Shown: positions 20,269-46,032 of the stretch, piece by piece
How positions within the stretch are numbered: the first letter of the stretch is position 1
Layout: each line of letters starts with the position of its first letter
NCBI RefSeq assembly: GCF_964340395.1
Contig: NC_135563.1
Location: 10,837,151-10,899,150, forward strand
DNA from: Glandiceps talaboti
Lineage: Eukaryota > Hemichordata > Enteropneusta > Spengelidae
DNA: 62,000 nt
Direction: 5' to 3'
Position numbers and translations under genes: made by a program
The notes under the pieces: generated by a model
What the model saw: the letters and a program-made list of their open reading frames with translations, nothing else
Told to the model about the DNA's origin: nothing
Databases searched by the model: none

Positions 20269-22575
20269 TGTGACAAATGGCAACAATGGCAACTGCAGTA
20301 TAGCTATCCAAGTAATGTGTTTATTTTTGAGGTACAAACATACTTCATCTCATCTGTTGAAAGATATTTCTGGCGAAAGTTCTCCTCGATAAATAGACTA
20401 CACTATATATCCATCTCATTTTGTTCTTTGATTACGGTAGCTCACTACATGTTTAGCTAATGGTTACCAGGAGCACTATCGATGGTGAATTTCTGAGTCT
20501 ACTGTGAATCTAGCCGTGTGACTGCGACTCCTGCAATACTACTCAGCTGATACACACTAGTCACAGCTTTCCGTGATTATTATCCTCCAAAACTTCAAAC
20601 CCAACCAGTGAAAGTTTGGAAGCTACACTACAAAGATTACGAATCTCCCCAAGTCCAAACTTTTCTTGTGGTTCTTTCTCACAGCTACAAAAGTACACAT
20701 CGTGGTGATGATAGCCTTCCAACACATTCATCAAATCCTGTCCTTAAATATAAACAATTTATCAACTCCAAATATGGCAAAATGTTGGGAATTATCAGCA
20801 GTGTCTGTCTCCCCTATTTACACCCGCTTGAGCAGAACATTACTTTCCAGCAATTGAAAGTATTATGGCTACAATTACTACATAAATGAAACTCTAATCC
20901 GCTAACCCCATCAGCACTTGGAAAGAATCAAAATATCTCCAAAAAAAAAAATCTTTTGGATTCTTTAATAACTGCACTACAAACCATATCCTGATAGACA
21001 ATGGATGCATTTTCATCTTTAAAATTGCCAGTTTGAAGACTACAACTAGAGAAAGCACGGTGAACAAAATTGAAACACTTACGAGTGAATTGTTATTTGA
21101 TATGACAAGGAAGAAAGGCTCTTACTGTGAGAACACCTATCGAGAGATAAAACTCTATATCACTTGAGAAAAAGTCACTAAATTTTAGAATATAAGGCAT
21201 GTATCTAATATACAGCTTCACAGCTCCCCCCTACAATATAACCTTTACCCCATACCCTCAAAACTAGAACAATTTTCACAAATACAAAGCTTTTTTTTTT
21301 CTTTCAAAAATGACATTACAAGGGACATGTTTTCAATGGAACCACGACCAATACATAAAGGCTTGTCATAAATTTTCATACTTTTTTTCTTAAAAAAACA
21401 CTAATCTTTGGTTTTTTGGTCGCATTTTAGTATTTGGAGTAGACGTGGCAGGCATACCACCAACATGTTGAAGTTTGCCCTGTTTTCCTTTTTTTAGTCA
21501 ACAACGTTTTTCACTTTTGGAGGAATTAGAGAGATTCTACCGAATTCACACTTTCAAATATGGAAGCAATGTGTTGATTCGGCCAAAACGTTCCATTCAT
21601 CGAAAGGGCGGTTTTCTTTACTACAGACTTTGTTATAGTTTCAGCTACTTTTCCACCCTCAAATTTTTCAATTTTTTTGTTTTTTTAAAATCTTTCTGAG
21701 AAGCTAGGGGACAACAGACCAACGTAAGAGGTAGTTTGTTGATTAATTCATAGCTATGGTCTGGAGTCCTACGCTTATTTTAGCACAAAATTTTCAACAA
21801 AAAAAATGAAAAAAATGTGCAAGAAACAACAAAGTACACAAAACTATTAACTGACACATGCAAAAAAGAAAAGAAAAAAAGAACAACCATTGACTATTTG
21901 GAAGTAGTCTTCAGTGAGGATAATGTCCCTCTAAGCAGGTATATCATGGCTCACTTGTACCACGGCGTGAGAACGTCATGAAAAGTGCACAACCAACTTG
22001 ACGTAGAAGCATATCATAGAAACACCTGAAAATATCGTCTTCTATAGTTCCTGCACTCTTCAATAAGGAAATCACTGCTCCAGTCACTGAAAACATTCTT
22101 CCCCTGTCCTCACATGCACAATTATGGTGCGAGTCAATCTGGGAGTCGTAAACTCTAGTACAAAATATTTGTCGACCCCCAACATGGCGACTCAAGCATT
22201 CCCTGCAAAAGTGGACAGCTTAGTTTGTAACATATGGCTGTGTCAATGTAGCAAACAGGATGTAGCAGGGTTCGGTACAAGCTATTCAGGTCCAAATAAC
22301 AGTTCTCCTTTGATAACAACAGCCGACCTCACCCTGCTACCAGTCGCACTCTGCCCTCATAAAACATATGTTTATGCAAAGGATTATGTTAACGTTTAAT
22401 GTACATAGTCTTCGCACATACTTAATAAGTGAGCAGTATAATACGTGTTCATTGAGTCCATGCAGTGTCAAAAAACACAGTCCACTATACAGAATGCCAA
22501 GGGAAAAAAATTATATTGTCAATCAAGTTGAGAATTATTTCCATTGTGGTTGTCTCCTAAATCTCATATATGGGG

Positions 22576-34414
<11,839 letters not shown>

Positions 34415-34845
34415 GACGCAAAAACAGACCTATCTGTAACAAAACAGACGAGACAACTCATTAATCTTACTGGATTATCACTTGTATTTGCAGCAACCTG
34501 CAGAGTTAAGAGTTTATATCAAATATTCAAAACAGAGCTTTAAAATTTCATGAACAATCTAGTCTGATAAACAGAATTCTGGGGTTGTGTGAACTACTTC
34601 TAGGCTTCTGTAGGAAGTACATTGAAGGCACCCAATAGAGTTTCAGTAAAGATGCGATGTGAGAACATCTTTATTATTTGACTGCGATTGGTAAGTACCG
34701 GTACATTTTCTTTTTACAATTTTTTTGTGTGTGGCTAGAGTGATTCTCATTGAATGTATATTGTCATCAAACCACACTAACTCAGACAACTATAAGTTGA
34801 ATTCAAAATATGAAAGATTCAAAAGATTTCATGACAATTTGTTTG

Positions 34846-34849
<4 letters not shown>

Positions 34850-34911
<62 letters not shown>
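34850..34911. repeat. (GT)n microsatellite with flanking duplication
   Basis: About 62 bp of GT. TGAATGTATATTGxCATCAAACCACACTAACTCAGACAA occurs on both sides (about 34752 and 34927), so the array sits inside a direct duplication of about 175 bp. Confidence 0.9.
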
Positions 34912-34914
<3 letters not shown>

Positions 34915-37900
34915 TTGACATTTACTGAATGTATATTGCCATCAAACCACACTAACTCAGACAAAAGTTATATTCAATATATAAAACATTTAAAAAGATT
35001 TCACAACAATGAGTAATGCACCACAATTTGACAAAGGTCAATAAAAACCATATATCAGACAGTTACTCCAGTACATGCTTTGGTATATTCTTGATACATA
35101 AGTGACAACAACTGTTGTGTCACATACTCAATAAAATACTGCCCTCATACTACGAATCCAAACACTTCATATTACATTAACTACCATGTACATAAAGTGT
35201 CCAGATTAGTCTTGTATTTGTAATATACATACAAAAACACTCTTTTTTCATACATTTCAATTGTAGAAGAACTAAACATCAAGGTTTTTAAGTTGATAGT
35301 GAAATAGAGGAGACAAATCTTATTAGAGGACACAGTTCTCATATACTCTACTTAGGCACTAAATATTGATTTTTAACTACAAATATGGCTGCCATTCAGT
35401 CAAATTTGCATATGAGCACAAACACGGATGTGCATATATGTTCAATATGGTATGTCACCTTTGTACCAGGTTTGAAAGAAATCGGATAGTGCATGTCTGA
35501 TTGATGATGCATTATAGATGCATCAACAGGTGGACGGACCCCCCCCCCCCCCCCCCCCACTGTGATAACGGTCATCTCTTGACTACATGTACAAGAATAT
35601 TGTATTATTTTACTTGTCCCATCTCAGAAGTTCTCCTCCCTTCCCTCTCTACCAACACCACACTGCATTCAATATTACATGGCTGCATCTATTCATCTGT
35701 GTCATTCAAAAAACACAATATTAATTTTACATCATGTAGACAACACAGCTGTTACTGTGGATACACAGCAATATATAATACAGCATTGTTATAATAATAC
35801 TCCATTTGTCAAACTGTTCAAGCTTGAAATCCTGAAAACTGCTGGGAATGACAAAAAACCAGCTACTATCTCGGTATAGTTGGTGGCCATCTTGGATTTT
35901 ACAATGGGTTCATTTTGATATCATTTTGATCTACAATTTAAATATTCCTATGAAACCCATATTATTTTTTTCTTGACTTTAATAGCTGAATGCGTTTGTT
36001 TTTAAATGAACCAAGTAACAGCAAAAAGCTAAAGTCTTTATTTCTAAGGCGTATATTACAGTTACATAATATATGTTTGGTACTATTCCCAGTGTACAAC
36101 AGGAGGAAGATTGATCCAATCCTCAGGCAAATGGAAGTGAAAGATCAAAACAGAGAAATCACCTATCTATTTCTTGTAGACAAATTGTACACATGTGTAC
36201 ACTGTACAACCTGTCAACCACACGCTACTCTCTTGTGAATGGAAAAAAACATAGCAACCACTCTATAATTTATAGCCTTCATTTCGAAGCTGGTCACTTT
36301 GTGCAATGGTCGGTATCCCTGTCCCTTGGCTTCATTACTGTCACTGTCACGGTATAGCGCCCTCAGTGGTAGTGTAGAAGATCAATGTTATCTGCAATAG
36401 TCAACTGAGATTTGGGCTGACATCATTTCCACTGAGGATGTAAAAAGCAACACCATGGATACAAGCATTCAATCTCAGAGGTCTATATATCATATGTGTT
36501 ATATGTTGTTGATCTTGTGTTCTAATATAGTTGGGGGCTTGTCTCAGTGTCTCCCACACATAAATCATAAAACATGGACAATTGTTAAATGCATGCATTG
36601 CTTGATCTTTGTTGGAAAGGGCAAATTGACACATAATGTACATACGAGTATAGCTATACAGGTGATTTGTAATTTTCATCACATTATCAACCAATACAGA
36701 ATTTCACTCCTCCTAGATTTATCTTGTAAACGTTATCAGTATAACCACGTTTGTTTGACGCCTGTCATGAAATGTCCATATTGTTCTTAGGGCGACTGTA
36801 CCAGGGGTAATCAATTCTGTTTCCCATCACGGCACCCTAAATTGATGGGTCGGTTGGTCAAATTTTTTTTTCATGATGTATTTCAAAAAAGTAAGTATGT
36901 GTGTACATGTTGCTGATACTTTCATTTCATAATCATATTTTAACAGTCTGAAATGACATAGAAATGACAATTAAAGTCAGACGGAAACTTTAGTAAAATT
37001 TCAGATATAAACAATAATTTTCGCTCGTGGGGTTGCAATCGTACAATCAGTGATGTTGTGAACTTTTCTAATCCTGCCATAGAGGGCAGCATTTTTGCTA
37101 TATTGACGAAATATAGTCATGAGAAATACAGAATTAAGTTTGGCCACCCTTAGATATTTGAATATGCTAACAAAAATAATACACACGCTTATATGATATA
37201 GAGAAACATCTACCATCAACTGACAGAGTACAAGTATGGGTAAATGTAGAGAGGTTTAGATACACGTTAGAATGCATACGCATACGGGAGCAATTATCGC
37301 GCAGACGTGCATATAATGATGTGTAAAAAGTTCTGTTTAGTTACGCCTTCAGAACGCAAACGTGAACGATATTTGAAGGTGCACACAGGAGTTGACATCT
37401 GCTGTCCAAAAGGCCAAACACATGACGTTGTTTTCCAAACATTGGCATATTTGCCATTTTTCCTGCAACTACCCAAACGAAAAATTGATCAATTAGTTTA
37501 CGGTTATGTTTCCAAACATTTATGTAAAAAAATATGACATTTAATAGAAGAAAAATAACAAAAACTTAACACATATTTACAGTTACGTGTAGGTTGCTAT
37601 TTCGACATAGCATCTGATACAGAACACCTAGGTTGCTTCGAATCGCATGACTATAACGCTACATGTATAGAACAAACGTAATTAATGTGAATCTAAACCT
37701 CTCTAATATCACAGCCAGCAAACACACACAAATAACACAATGCTGTAAATATTTTTGATCTGAAAAATTGACATTATTGAGATGTCACACATTATCCTGA
37801 GTGACATGTACAGATCTACTGAAATGTTAGTAGCCAAGCATCAAGGCAATTGTCAGCAAGAATGCGTGTCAGCGACTAATTTGTCTGAAAACCCAAGCAG

Positions 37901-38211
37901 CCCAAATCACACAAAATTATGCTGTATGAAAGCTTCTTCCTAATCTGTTTGAAATCATTACAGAAATTTTGTTGTTTAACATGTTGTTTTCAAGGAAATT
38001 GTCTACCAACTATTTTTTCCAGTGAGTTAAACACAATGTTTGGTGACCATTTTCAAGTGTAATTTGAGATCACTTTGTTCTTTATTCAAAATCGTGTATG
38101 GGGACCCTTCAGTTTTCTTTGATTTTAGCTGAGAATTGATAGTAGTTTTCTTGCACAGTAACAGCAAATGTTTCAGGTTTTTATTTATACCAACGTATAT
38201 TTCTACTGTCA

Positions 38212-38820
38212 AATACCATCCACTGTTTTAGATACTTGTGCTAGACAAACGAATAATCTATCACAGTATCAGTCTTTTTTTTAAACTCGCTCTAGACAAA
38301 TGAATACCATCCACTGTTATAGATACTTGCTATAGACAAATGAATACCATCCACTGTTATAGATACTTGCTATAGACAAATGAATACCATTCACTGTTAT
38401 AGATACTTGCTATAGACAAATGAATACCATCCACTATTATAGATACTTGCTATAGACAAATGAATACCATCCACTGTTATAGATACTTGCTATAGACAAA
38501 TGAATACCATCCACTGTTATAGATACTTGCTATAGACAAATGAATACCATCCACTGTTATAGATACTTGCTATAGACAAATGAATACCATCCACTGTTAT
38601 AGATACTTGCTATAGACAAATGAATACCATCCACTGTTATAGATACTTGCTATAGACAAATGAATACCATCCACTGTTATAGATACTTGCTATAGACAAA
38701 TGAATACCATCCACTGTTATAGATACTTGCTATAGACAAATGAATACCATCCACTGTTATATATACTTGATAGACAAATGAATACCATCCACTGTTATAG
38801 ATACTTGCTATAGACAAAAT
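38212..38820. repeat. 40-bp minisatellite, about 13 full copies, bracketed by a direct repeat
   Basis: Units contain GACAAATGAATACCATCCAC and TGTTATAGATACTTGCTATA. Copies are almost identical. GAATAATCTATCACAGTATC flanks the array on both sides (about 38250 and 38820). Confidence 0.95.
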
Positions 38821-39119
38821 GAATAATCTATCACAGTATCAGTCTTTTATGATATACAAACTGTAGTGTGACGACAGCTCATCTGTGCAAACTGTCAGTC
38901 TAAGTTCATGAATTTAACTTCGTATTGCAATGTAAATAAATCATGCATATTTAGGGTTTCTCTACCTGTTTTGATATCTAAAAATCAATTATGAATTTGA
39001 GTTCACTGGTGCAAATGTTTTTTTCACTTTTGAATTTGGTCTAATAACAATATCAAAGTTGTTTTCTACTATATTTTCAACAGAAATGGGACAATTTTCA
39101 CGAAAAGGTTCTTGCTACC

Positions 39120-39215
39120 AAAAATGTGCTGTCCCATCCTCACCGACCTCCTCTCTGGAAGGTTTGACTGATGTGTGAGGGCATCCTATTATGGCATACC
39201 TTACAGACTAGGAAT
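39120..39215 (+). repeat. Dispersed repeat, copy 2 of the GATGTGTGAGGGC family
   Basis: CTGTCCCATCCTCACCGACC, TTTGACTGATGTGTGAGGGC, then CATACCTTACAGACTAG; the same motif order as 12357-12470. Confidence 0.75.
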
Positions 39216-39279
39216 TGCTGAGCGATTTAAAAAAAAATACAGACGCATATACACATAATTCTACAGAACTCCAAGTTTT

Positions 39280-39385
39280 GGGACAACACGACAGGGCTAC
39301 CTTACCAGGTCCCCAAATATTATAAAGCTGGGTTGACTGGGGCATAATTGTGGTTCCAATCTTGCCCAAAGATTTTATCTAGAAG
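39280..39385 (-). mobile_element. SINE fragment, reverse orientation
   Basis: CCTTACCAGGTCCCCAAATA and AAAGCTGGGTTGACTG are the reverse complement of the body of the SINE at 16440-16720, followed by CTTGCCCAAAGA. The tRNA-like head is not evident. Confidence 0.75.
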
Positions 39386-41348
39386 ATGGTATACTAGTGA
39401 TAATTTTGATATCACCTTTAGTATTTGTTACAACCCAGCATGTACTGATTTTTGATTCTTCAAACATCAACAGATGATTTTTTTTTCTTCAAACTGAGAC
39501 AGAAAATCTGTTATCGACAATAACCTCTATGTTTGTGAACTATTAGTCTAGTTCCTATATGATATCGTAATGATTTACACCTCGTTGGCATACAGACTAG
39601 TAAACTATGAGATTATTTCAACTGAGACATAGAATTCTTGACAAAGATTTCTTCTCTATTTTTTTCTGGACTAGCTAATTTTGTATTTTGTAGAATTTAT
39701 AAAGAGAAACAAAATATTGAAAACAGCATGGCCTTTAAATATCATGCATAAAAAAACAAACATGTATAGTATTTCTACTAGGGAAATATACATGTACCTT
39801 TGACGTGTGATTGTGAAACCATCTACGAAATATCCCTGACATGTTTGCTAAACTTTCACATAGACGACAACCTAGAGAATAACATGATAGATCATACTAT
39901 ACAAAACCCTCTTTACTTCAACTCCTACATGTATATTGAATGTAGCCTTGTCTTGGGAGTAGGTACTGTCACTTTTCAGTCATCAACGTAATTGACACAC
40001 AACTAAAGTCCTGGCAGATATCGCCAGGTACCAACCATGCATGTACTTAGAATAATATCGACATTCTGCAAGCAATCAGGCAAGTTAAGTTCACCTTCGT
40101 GTACAATTTAGTTAGTTTTGTTGTTAACAGAAAGACAAGTGCCAATATAATATTTTCCCAGAAATTAAATTCTGAACATTGTTAACACTTGCACTATGTA
40201 TATTACATTCTATTTTCATGTCACACTTGGAAAACAACAATCATACGACAAATACATGACAATCAGCTCTATCATGCACCCCTTCCCTCTGCACGCACCC
40301 CCTCCCCCTTTGAGTTTACATCAGTATCCCCATTGCATGTTCATATTTTTTGCAGGTACGGATAAGTCTTGTCAATAAGGCTATCATGAAACCCATTAAA
40401 ACAGCCTTCAAAACCAAAATTCTGAGTTTATGATAAAAAGGCTAACATGAATTGAGCCACGGAAGTTGGCAAGACTTTCGGGGGGGGGGGGGGGGGAGAC
40501 GACAACACAATTTGGTTAAAACAATACAACTGATACAAAAACAATGGGTGCCTTTGATGTAAGGTCATACAATGCTTTTATCAGTTTGTTTGTATCTGTG
40601 GAAGTTAAAATGTAACAGTAAAAGTTGGACTCAATGTTCTAAGTGTAGTGTTCTATCAGTAAACACAGTCATGAGATCCAGGCTCCTATAGTGTTTAAGC
40701 TTTGATACCTTATGGGGCACTAATTGCATTGTATGTCTTTGCATGAACCTTGTCTCATTCCTGCTTTACTGAATAAAGCAAGCAAACGTATCAATGTTTT
40801 TGTGTGGGTTGTATACATAATTGGCACTTGTGTTCAATACCCTGACAACCATGATCACACAAAAAACAGCAACGAAGTTTACCACTTTATGTGTCAAATT
40901 ATGACAATTTCTGTATACATACCAAATTCATCAAATTTACAGTCATTTTCATTTCAGGAGAAACAGCAGTTTTTGAAACTGCAAAAACTGGTATATTTTG
41001 TGTGTATTATTTCTTACCCATCTACTTGATTGTAAATCAATGCATTTAGCATTGCTGTTTGTAAGAGTGGGAGGTACAGCGGTTGCCATTTTAATACCAG
41101 ACACTGCCTCCTATATTCATTACAATTATTGATTAGGGTTTAATAACCAAATGTGTATTAGTTGAATCACTGATAATACCAACAGATGTACGCAGCATTG
41201 ACAGCTTGGTCCAATACATTATTGGCAGATGCTACACTTCACGACATTTCAAAGAATAGGAACGGGTGAATACCTACTGATAGGAATACAGAAAATACCT
41301 GATGATTTAATTCGGTCTGTTCACTAGATGAGTAGATTGGGAGTCTGT

Positions 41349-41748
41349 GAAGGTTGATCAGCTACAAAGAAGTAAATAGTAAGCCAGGCTGACTGATAGA
41401 GGCATGGATTTGTATCATCAGTGAATGGCTTTATACCTCACCCCTATTTGTGTCTATGTCTGTGTCTGTGATTGTGTGCAGCTCTCATCTATCGATACTT
41501 TTCATCACTCCCTGAGCAGATCTTTCCTGATTTCTCAATACTTGTTGTAAAAAAAAAAAGGGAGCAAAATGATGAGATGTGTCTATCACAAGGTGAACAA
41601 CTTGAACAAGTACCGTAAATACTTTTCATCACTCCCTGAGCAGATCTATCCTGATTTTAATACTTATTGTAAAAACGGGGAGCAAAATGATGAGATGTGT
41701 CTATCACAAGGTCAACAAGTACCACTACTTTGTAGCTGATCAACCTTC
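41349..41748. repeat. Inverted repeat enclosing a 124-bp tandem duplication
   Basis: GAAGGTTGATCAGCTACAAA at 41349 returns reversed at about 41729-41748. Inside, the segment beginning ATACTTTTCATCACTCCCTG occurs at 41495 and 41619 (period 124) with a few differences. Confidence 0.8.
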
Positions 41749-41785
41749 GTGCAGTACTTTTTATTTTATTTCATTCTTTTTCTTC

Positions 41786-41880
41786 TGTGAAGCGCCAATG
41801 AGCACTGTTGTGGATATATGGCGCTATATAAACGTTTTATTATTATCATTATTAAACACATATGATAATAATAATAATGT
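41786..41880 (+). mobile_element. SINE/LINE 3' tail remnant
   Basis: GTGAAGCGCCAATGAGCACT, then GGCGCTATATAAACG and (TTA/ATT)n. This is the hairpin-plus-trinucleotide tail type I know from L2/CR1-mobilised retroelements. No head or coding region remains. Confidence 0.65.
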
Positions 41881-41884
41881 ACAA

Positions 41885-41960
41885 TGTAATAAGTGTATGG
41901 GGCGCCCTCACACATCGTCAACCCTTCTCACGGGAAAGAGGAGGCCGATGAAGGCGGAAT
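41885..41960 (-). repeat. Dispersed repeat, copy 3 of the GATGTGTGAGGGC family (reverse)
   Basis: GGGGCGCCCTCACACATCG then GAGGAGGCCGATGAAGGCGG, the reverse complement of the core seen at 12357-12470 and 39120-39215. Confidence 0.7.
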
Positions 41961-44029
41961 GACACACTGTATCTTATAGTCTAACAATTCTTGGTACCCC
42001 AAATAAAATATTACTGCTAAGGCACATCATAAAAATGAACAGTTGATTTCTTTGTTCATACCATAACTTCAACTCCACGCGCTTCAAATACATTACTATA
42101 GGCGCGAGTTAGAAGAAGTTCACCTTGTTCTATTTCGACTCTCTAGCATGAGGTAAAATGTTACTACATGTACTGAGAATTACCAAAAGGTTTACATCCT
42201 GGAATTCATACTGTTATGTTTTACATCGAACCACATAAAGTGTCTTGGAGTAAATAATTCTATCCTATCACAACAACTTAACAAAACCAGCTTTCTATGA
42301 AAGTCACACTCTTAGGTGTTCCTGTATATGAGGTTTTCAATTCTATAACATTTTCATACAACATAGCAGGTAATCTTGTTTACATCCAGTACCTTGTCAC
42401 ACATAATTACGAAAACCAAACACATACAGACACCACAGTTGGTCTACGGGTATTCCAATACGTGTGCTGTATGTAACCCCATCTTTCAGCATGACGCATT
42501 TCTCAATGATTGGCAAAAAAAAAAGAAAAAAAAAAAAGAACGCATATGAAATTACAGACAAATATGCTTGGTTATTTAATTTAGCAAGCCTGGCAGCCTG
42601 ATTGGATGTCTTGACATGTCTTGATTGTAAGATCACAGTCAGATTTTAGAACAATCATCAAGTGACACAACCGTTCCATAGCCAGGGCAGCCAATGTGAT
42701 CATCGATAAATCTAAAATACAGATGATTATCGGTTGCCTCAGTGGGGACTCTTATGAGTGATACCGCTCTGACAATTGCTGGGCATGAAAATACATCATG
42801 TCTGTATGTAGACATACAAATATAGGAAGTCAGGCTACGGTGATGGATAATGGACACAAATATTAGAACAGGAAATAAGGGCCTGGAGCAGATGATAGAC
42901 TTATAGATAGAGCGATGTACACTGTCATCTTTTTTTCACTCCATGCTGTTGACTGCTTTCATTGTCTGGCGGTGTCTTTACTCTCTTATCCTGTTTTCTG
43001 AGCAAATGTAATCTGATAAAGCCTTGGGTGAAAATTCAACACGGGTAATTTGGAGGAGGTCGGGTTTTTCACTGTATATGTTTACACATAATTACGTGGA
43101 AAATTCACTTCCTTTAATCCCTGTTCAAGTAAGCCTCATTCTCCTGTGACAAATTCACCCAATCTTTATTCCATGAAGATACCACACCCCACTGCCTTGT
43201 TGTGAATCTTAAAAAGGAGGCAGGAACAAAGGCATAGTAAATTGCAATCTGCTCCTGCTAAGGTAATGTCCCTTAGAGCTTTCAAGTGAACTTAGCATGT
43301 ACCTTTCCCTACTATATATGTCTGGTGATTGGCTTTCGGCTTGCTTCTTCAAACACAGACACATTTTTTATTATGGAAATTATAATATATACCATTATTT
43401 TAAGGAGACAGTTTTATTTCTCTGTAAACTCCGAATGATTGAAATTCAAAATTTACAATCATGGAAAGTCTGATGATACAAACCCCATCACTGTTTGTCT
43501 ATTAAACAGTCTCTGGACTTATGAAATTTCTTCAGAGGTTTATTTCTTGATGCACCCAATCAAAATGTAAAATTCAAATTTTTTTAGCAAGTCGAGAGAA
43601 GAATAAAGATCACTGCTTCTTTTCCCTGCTTATTGTCTTCTGAGATACCTGGTTTAAAATGCTATTTCAATATCTATGGACACATTTATGTTGGTTTTTT
43701 TTTGGTTTTTTTTCAAAAATGTCTATTAACCGTCACTTCATTAACATATTATATACAAATTAATTTCAGTATCTTAAAAACACTAAAACTATATCTTACC
43801 GGTACTTTGATTTTCTGGAATGGTTAATCAATCAGTTTCTTTTGACAAAACACTCGTACTCTTTGAGTAATGAAATAAAACATTCTAATCACAACAATTA
43901 CACCACACAATTTCCTTCTTTTTATTATCCAACTCAGAAAACAATTTTCTAAATTTTGGACACACAGTTACATTCCATATGTTAATGTATTGTTACGTTA
44001 ATTTAGTGTAGTGAGTTTTGGTTCATATG

Positions 44030-44265
44030 CTAATATGTTATGTTAATTATATCGTCATATTCATATGTAAATACATACATAGTTGTGTTAATAGCATATA
44101 CCATGTGTCTTTCATTTGTAAATATATATATTGTTATGTTAATTGGCTATGCCATATGTGTCTTTCATATGTAAATACATATATTGCTATGTTAATAGCC
44201 TATACCATATGTGTCTTTCATATGTATATATATATTGTTATGTTAATTGGCTATGCCATATTTCT
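44030..44265. repeat. Tandem repeat of about 57 bp, about four copies
   Basis: Units with TATGTTAATTGGCTATGCCA and TATGTGTCTTTCATATGTAA; alternate copies differ (GTTAATAGC versus GTTAATTGGC). Confidence 0.85.
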
Positions 44266-45274
44266 TTTGCATCTGGTGCTCTATAAGTATAACCCAAGGC
44301 AACCACCCCCAGCAATGTTTTGCCTTTACATCTTTGGAACTGCATCAAGTAGGATAAACTGCAAAAACATTTTCTCTGAATTTGTCTGAAAAGTACCAGT
44401 GGGAATCAGCTTCATTCTGGAGATGAAATGTCAACAGATGCACACACTCATAATACGCAGTTTGCTTTTCTTGAATATATAACCAAATTGAAATCTTAGA
44501 AACCAGTAATCTAAGTTTTTGTTTCTCTGAATACTCGTACCTTGTATTGATGTGACAAACAAATTATTCAAATACTCGTCTTTTTTTTTCAGTATGACAA
44601 AATAAGCAGCTTTTACAAGCACAAATCTGTAGTAAAACTGATGATGAAAATCATCACTACAATTGACTATAGTTTCTATGTTGTACGTGATTCTAAAACT
44701 AAACTAAAAGCAATTCATACTAGTCTGGCTTACAATATATTTGAAAGGGTCTTTGTATCTGTCTACACAGTGTCAATCATAGCTTGGCAGCATAGCAAAA
44801 ACCCCAAATGCACTAGACAAAACTTTTATCACATGGGTGAACACATAAAAAGACCAAACCCTGCATGCCGGAAAATTGAATGAGCAGATATAGAAGGGAG
44901 GCACTAAATTGACATTTGATTCAATCAGCTTTCTTATACTACAAACCATTAGTTTGCGCAAATCTCTTCATTGAGACTCGACAACAACCTGCCGATTACG
45001 AACGAAAGACAAAAAGAATATAAGTCCGTCTTTCGCCGACAAGATAATGACTTCTTATTCTCAATTTTTAGTTTGTGATTGGGTTCTGATTGCGATGTTT
45101 TGTATGTTTTCCTTTTAAAAAATTCACATAAACAGATATTTCAGCAAGTCGTCAGTATGTTGATTATGTTGACCTTTGCTGGTGCTATTTGCGTAAGAGA
45201 GTAAAAGTTTATCAGATTTACACAACCATACAGCCTTATTGTGAGTCTTATTATTCGGAATACAACTCCCTGCG

Positions 45275-45745
45275 ATACTACTCTTCATTGCTCTTCAAAC
45301 TCCCCTCTTCTGACAAATGCTAATTCTGCTATCTATGTACATACTGGAACTATTTCCAACAACTTATTCAATTTTTGATCCCATACATCAAACAGATAGA
45401 AATCTCAGGGTGGAATGTTCAGTAACAAAATAATTCTATATTCGAGTTTTCATTCCAATGACGCTTTATTGCTCTTCACACTGCACTAATCTGACAAAAC
45501 ATTAATTCTACCGCACGTATCTACCTAACTATTTCTGATGACCGACTCATCTCAAATCACATATAACTGATATATCACACAGACAGATAGCCTGTCTATG
45601 GTGCTGATCTGTGACTGTGATAGCTCGCGTCTACCCCACAACTTGACGTTTGACGAGACTTATCAAAGTCACAGATCTGTAGACATACTAACAGATAGAC
45701 ACATCGATGTGGAATGTTCAGGAACAGAATAATTCTAGTTTTTTA
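45275..45745. repeat. Diverged segmental duplication
   Basis: TTGCTCTTCAxACT, TCTGACAAA, CAGATAG and TGTGGAATGTTCAG-like segments occur in the same order in two blocks (about 45275-45440 and 45460-45745). The second is lengthened by unrelated sequence. Confidence 0.6.
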
Positions 45746-46032
45746 GAGAGACTTTAAATAATTGCAGAAGTTGCCACAAATAAAGCCATCTCTTTGATAA
45801 CCTGTATACACGCATCAAAATATGGTCGGATATTTATGTTTGCATAATTTTATTTTAATTTACTTCAGATGGAGATGGCTGTCAGTTGTTGAAATACTGG
45901 AATTCTCTTGATATTTAATTGCACAGTTGATAGAAGAAATTAACTTAGGTAGAGTAGGATATTTAGTTGTGAATTGAGTCAAGACGGCAAAGAATCTCAT
46001 CAAAATCTTTATAAGAATCTCACGAAAGGATG

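Larger units (their letters stand above)
16369..22575. other. Convergent intergenic region with GMC and CtBP 3' UTRs
   Basis: No coding exon recognised. An AATAAA on the plus strand (17077-17082) and a TTTATT (minus-strand AATAAA, 17062-17067) lie 10 bp apart and could end the two convergent genes, but UTR limits cannot be read from sequence alone. Contents: SINE at 16440-16720, inverted repeat at 17100-17225, minisatellite at 19401-20268. Between 20269 and 22575 I see only AT-rich sequence with poly-A/T runs, probably the CtBP 3' UTR. Confidence 0.6.

Noticed and set aside
22124-22399. 91-residue plus-strand frame just beyond the CtBP stop.
   Set aside because: It lies antisense in the presumed CtBP 3' UTR and has no motif or splice evidence.
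37294-37537. Overlapping frames on both strands of 60-76 residues.
   Set aside because: Neither shows a known motif; mutual overlap and short length fit chance.
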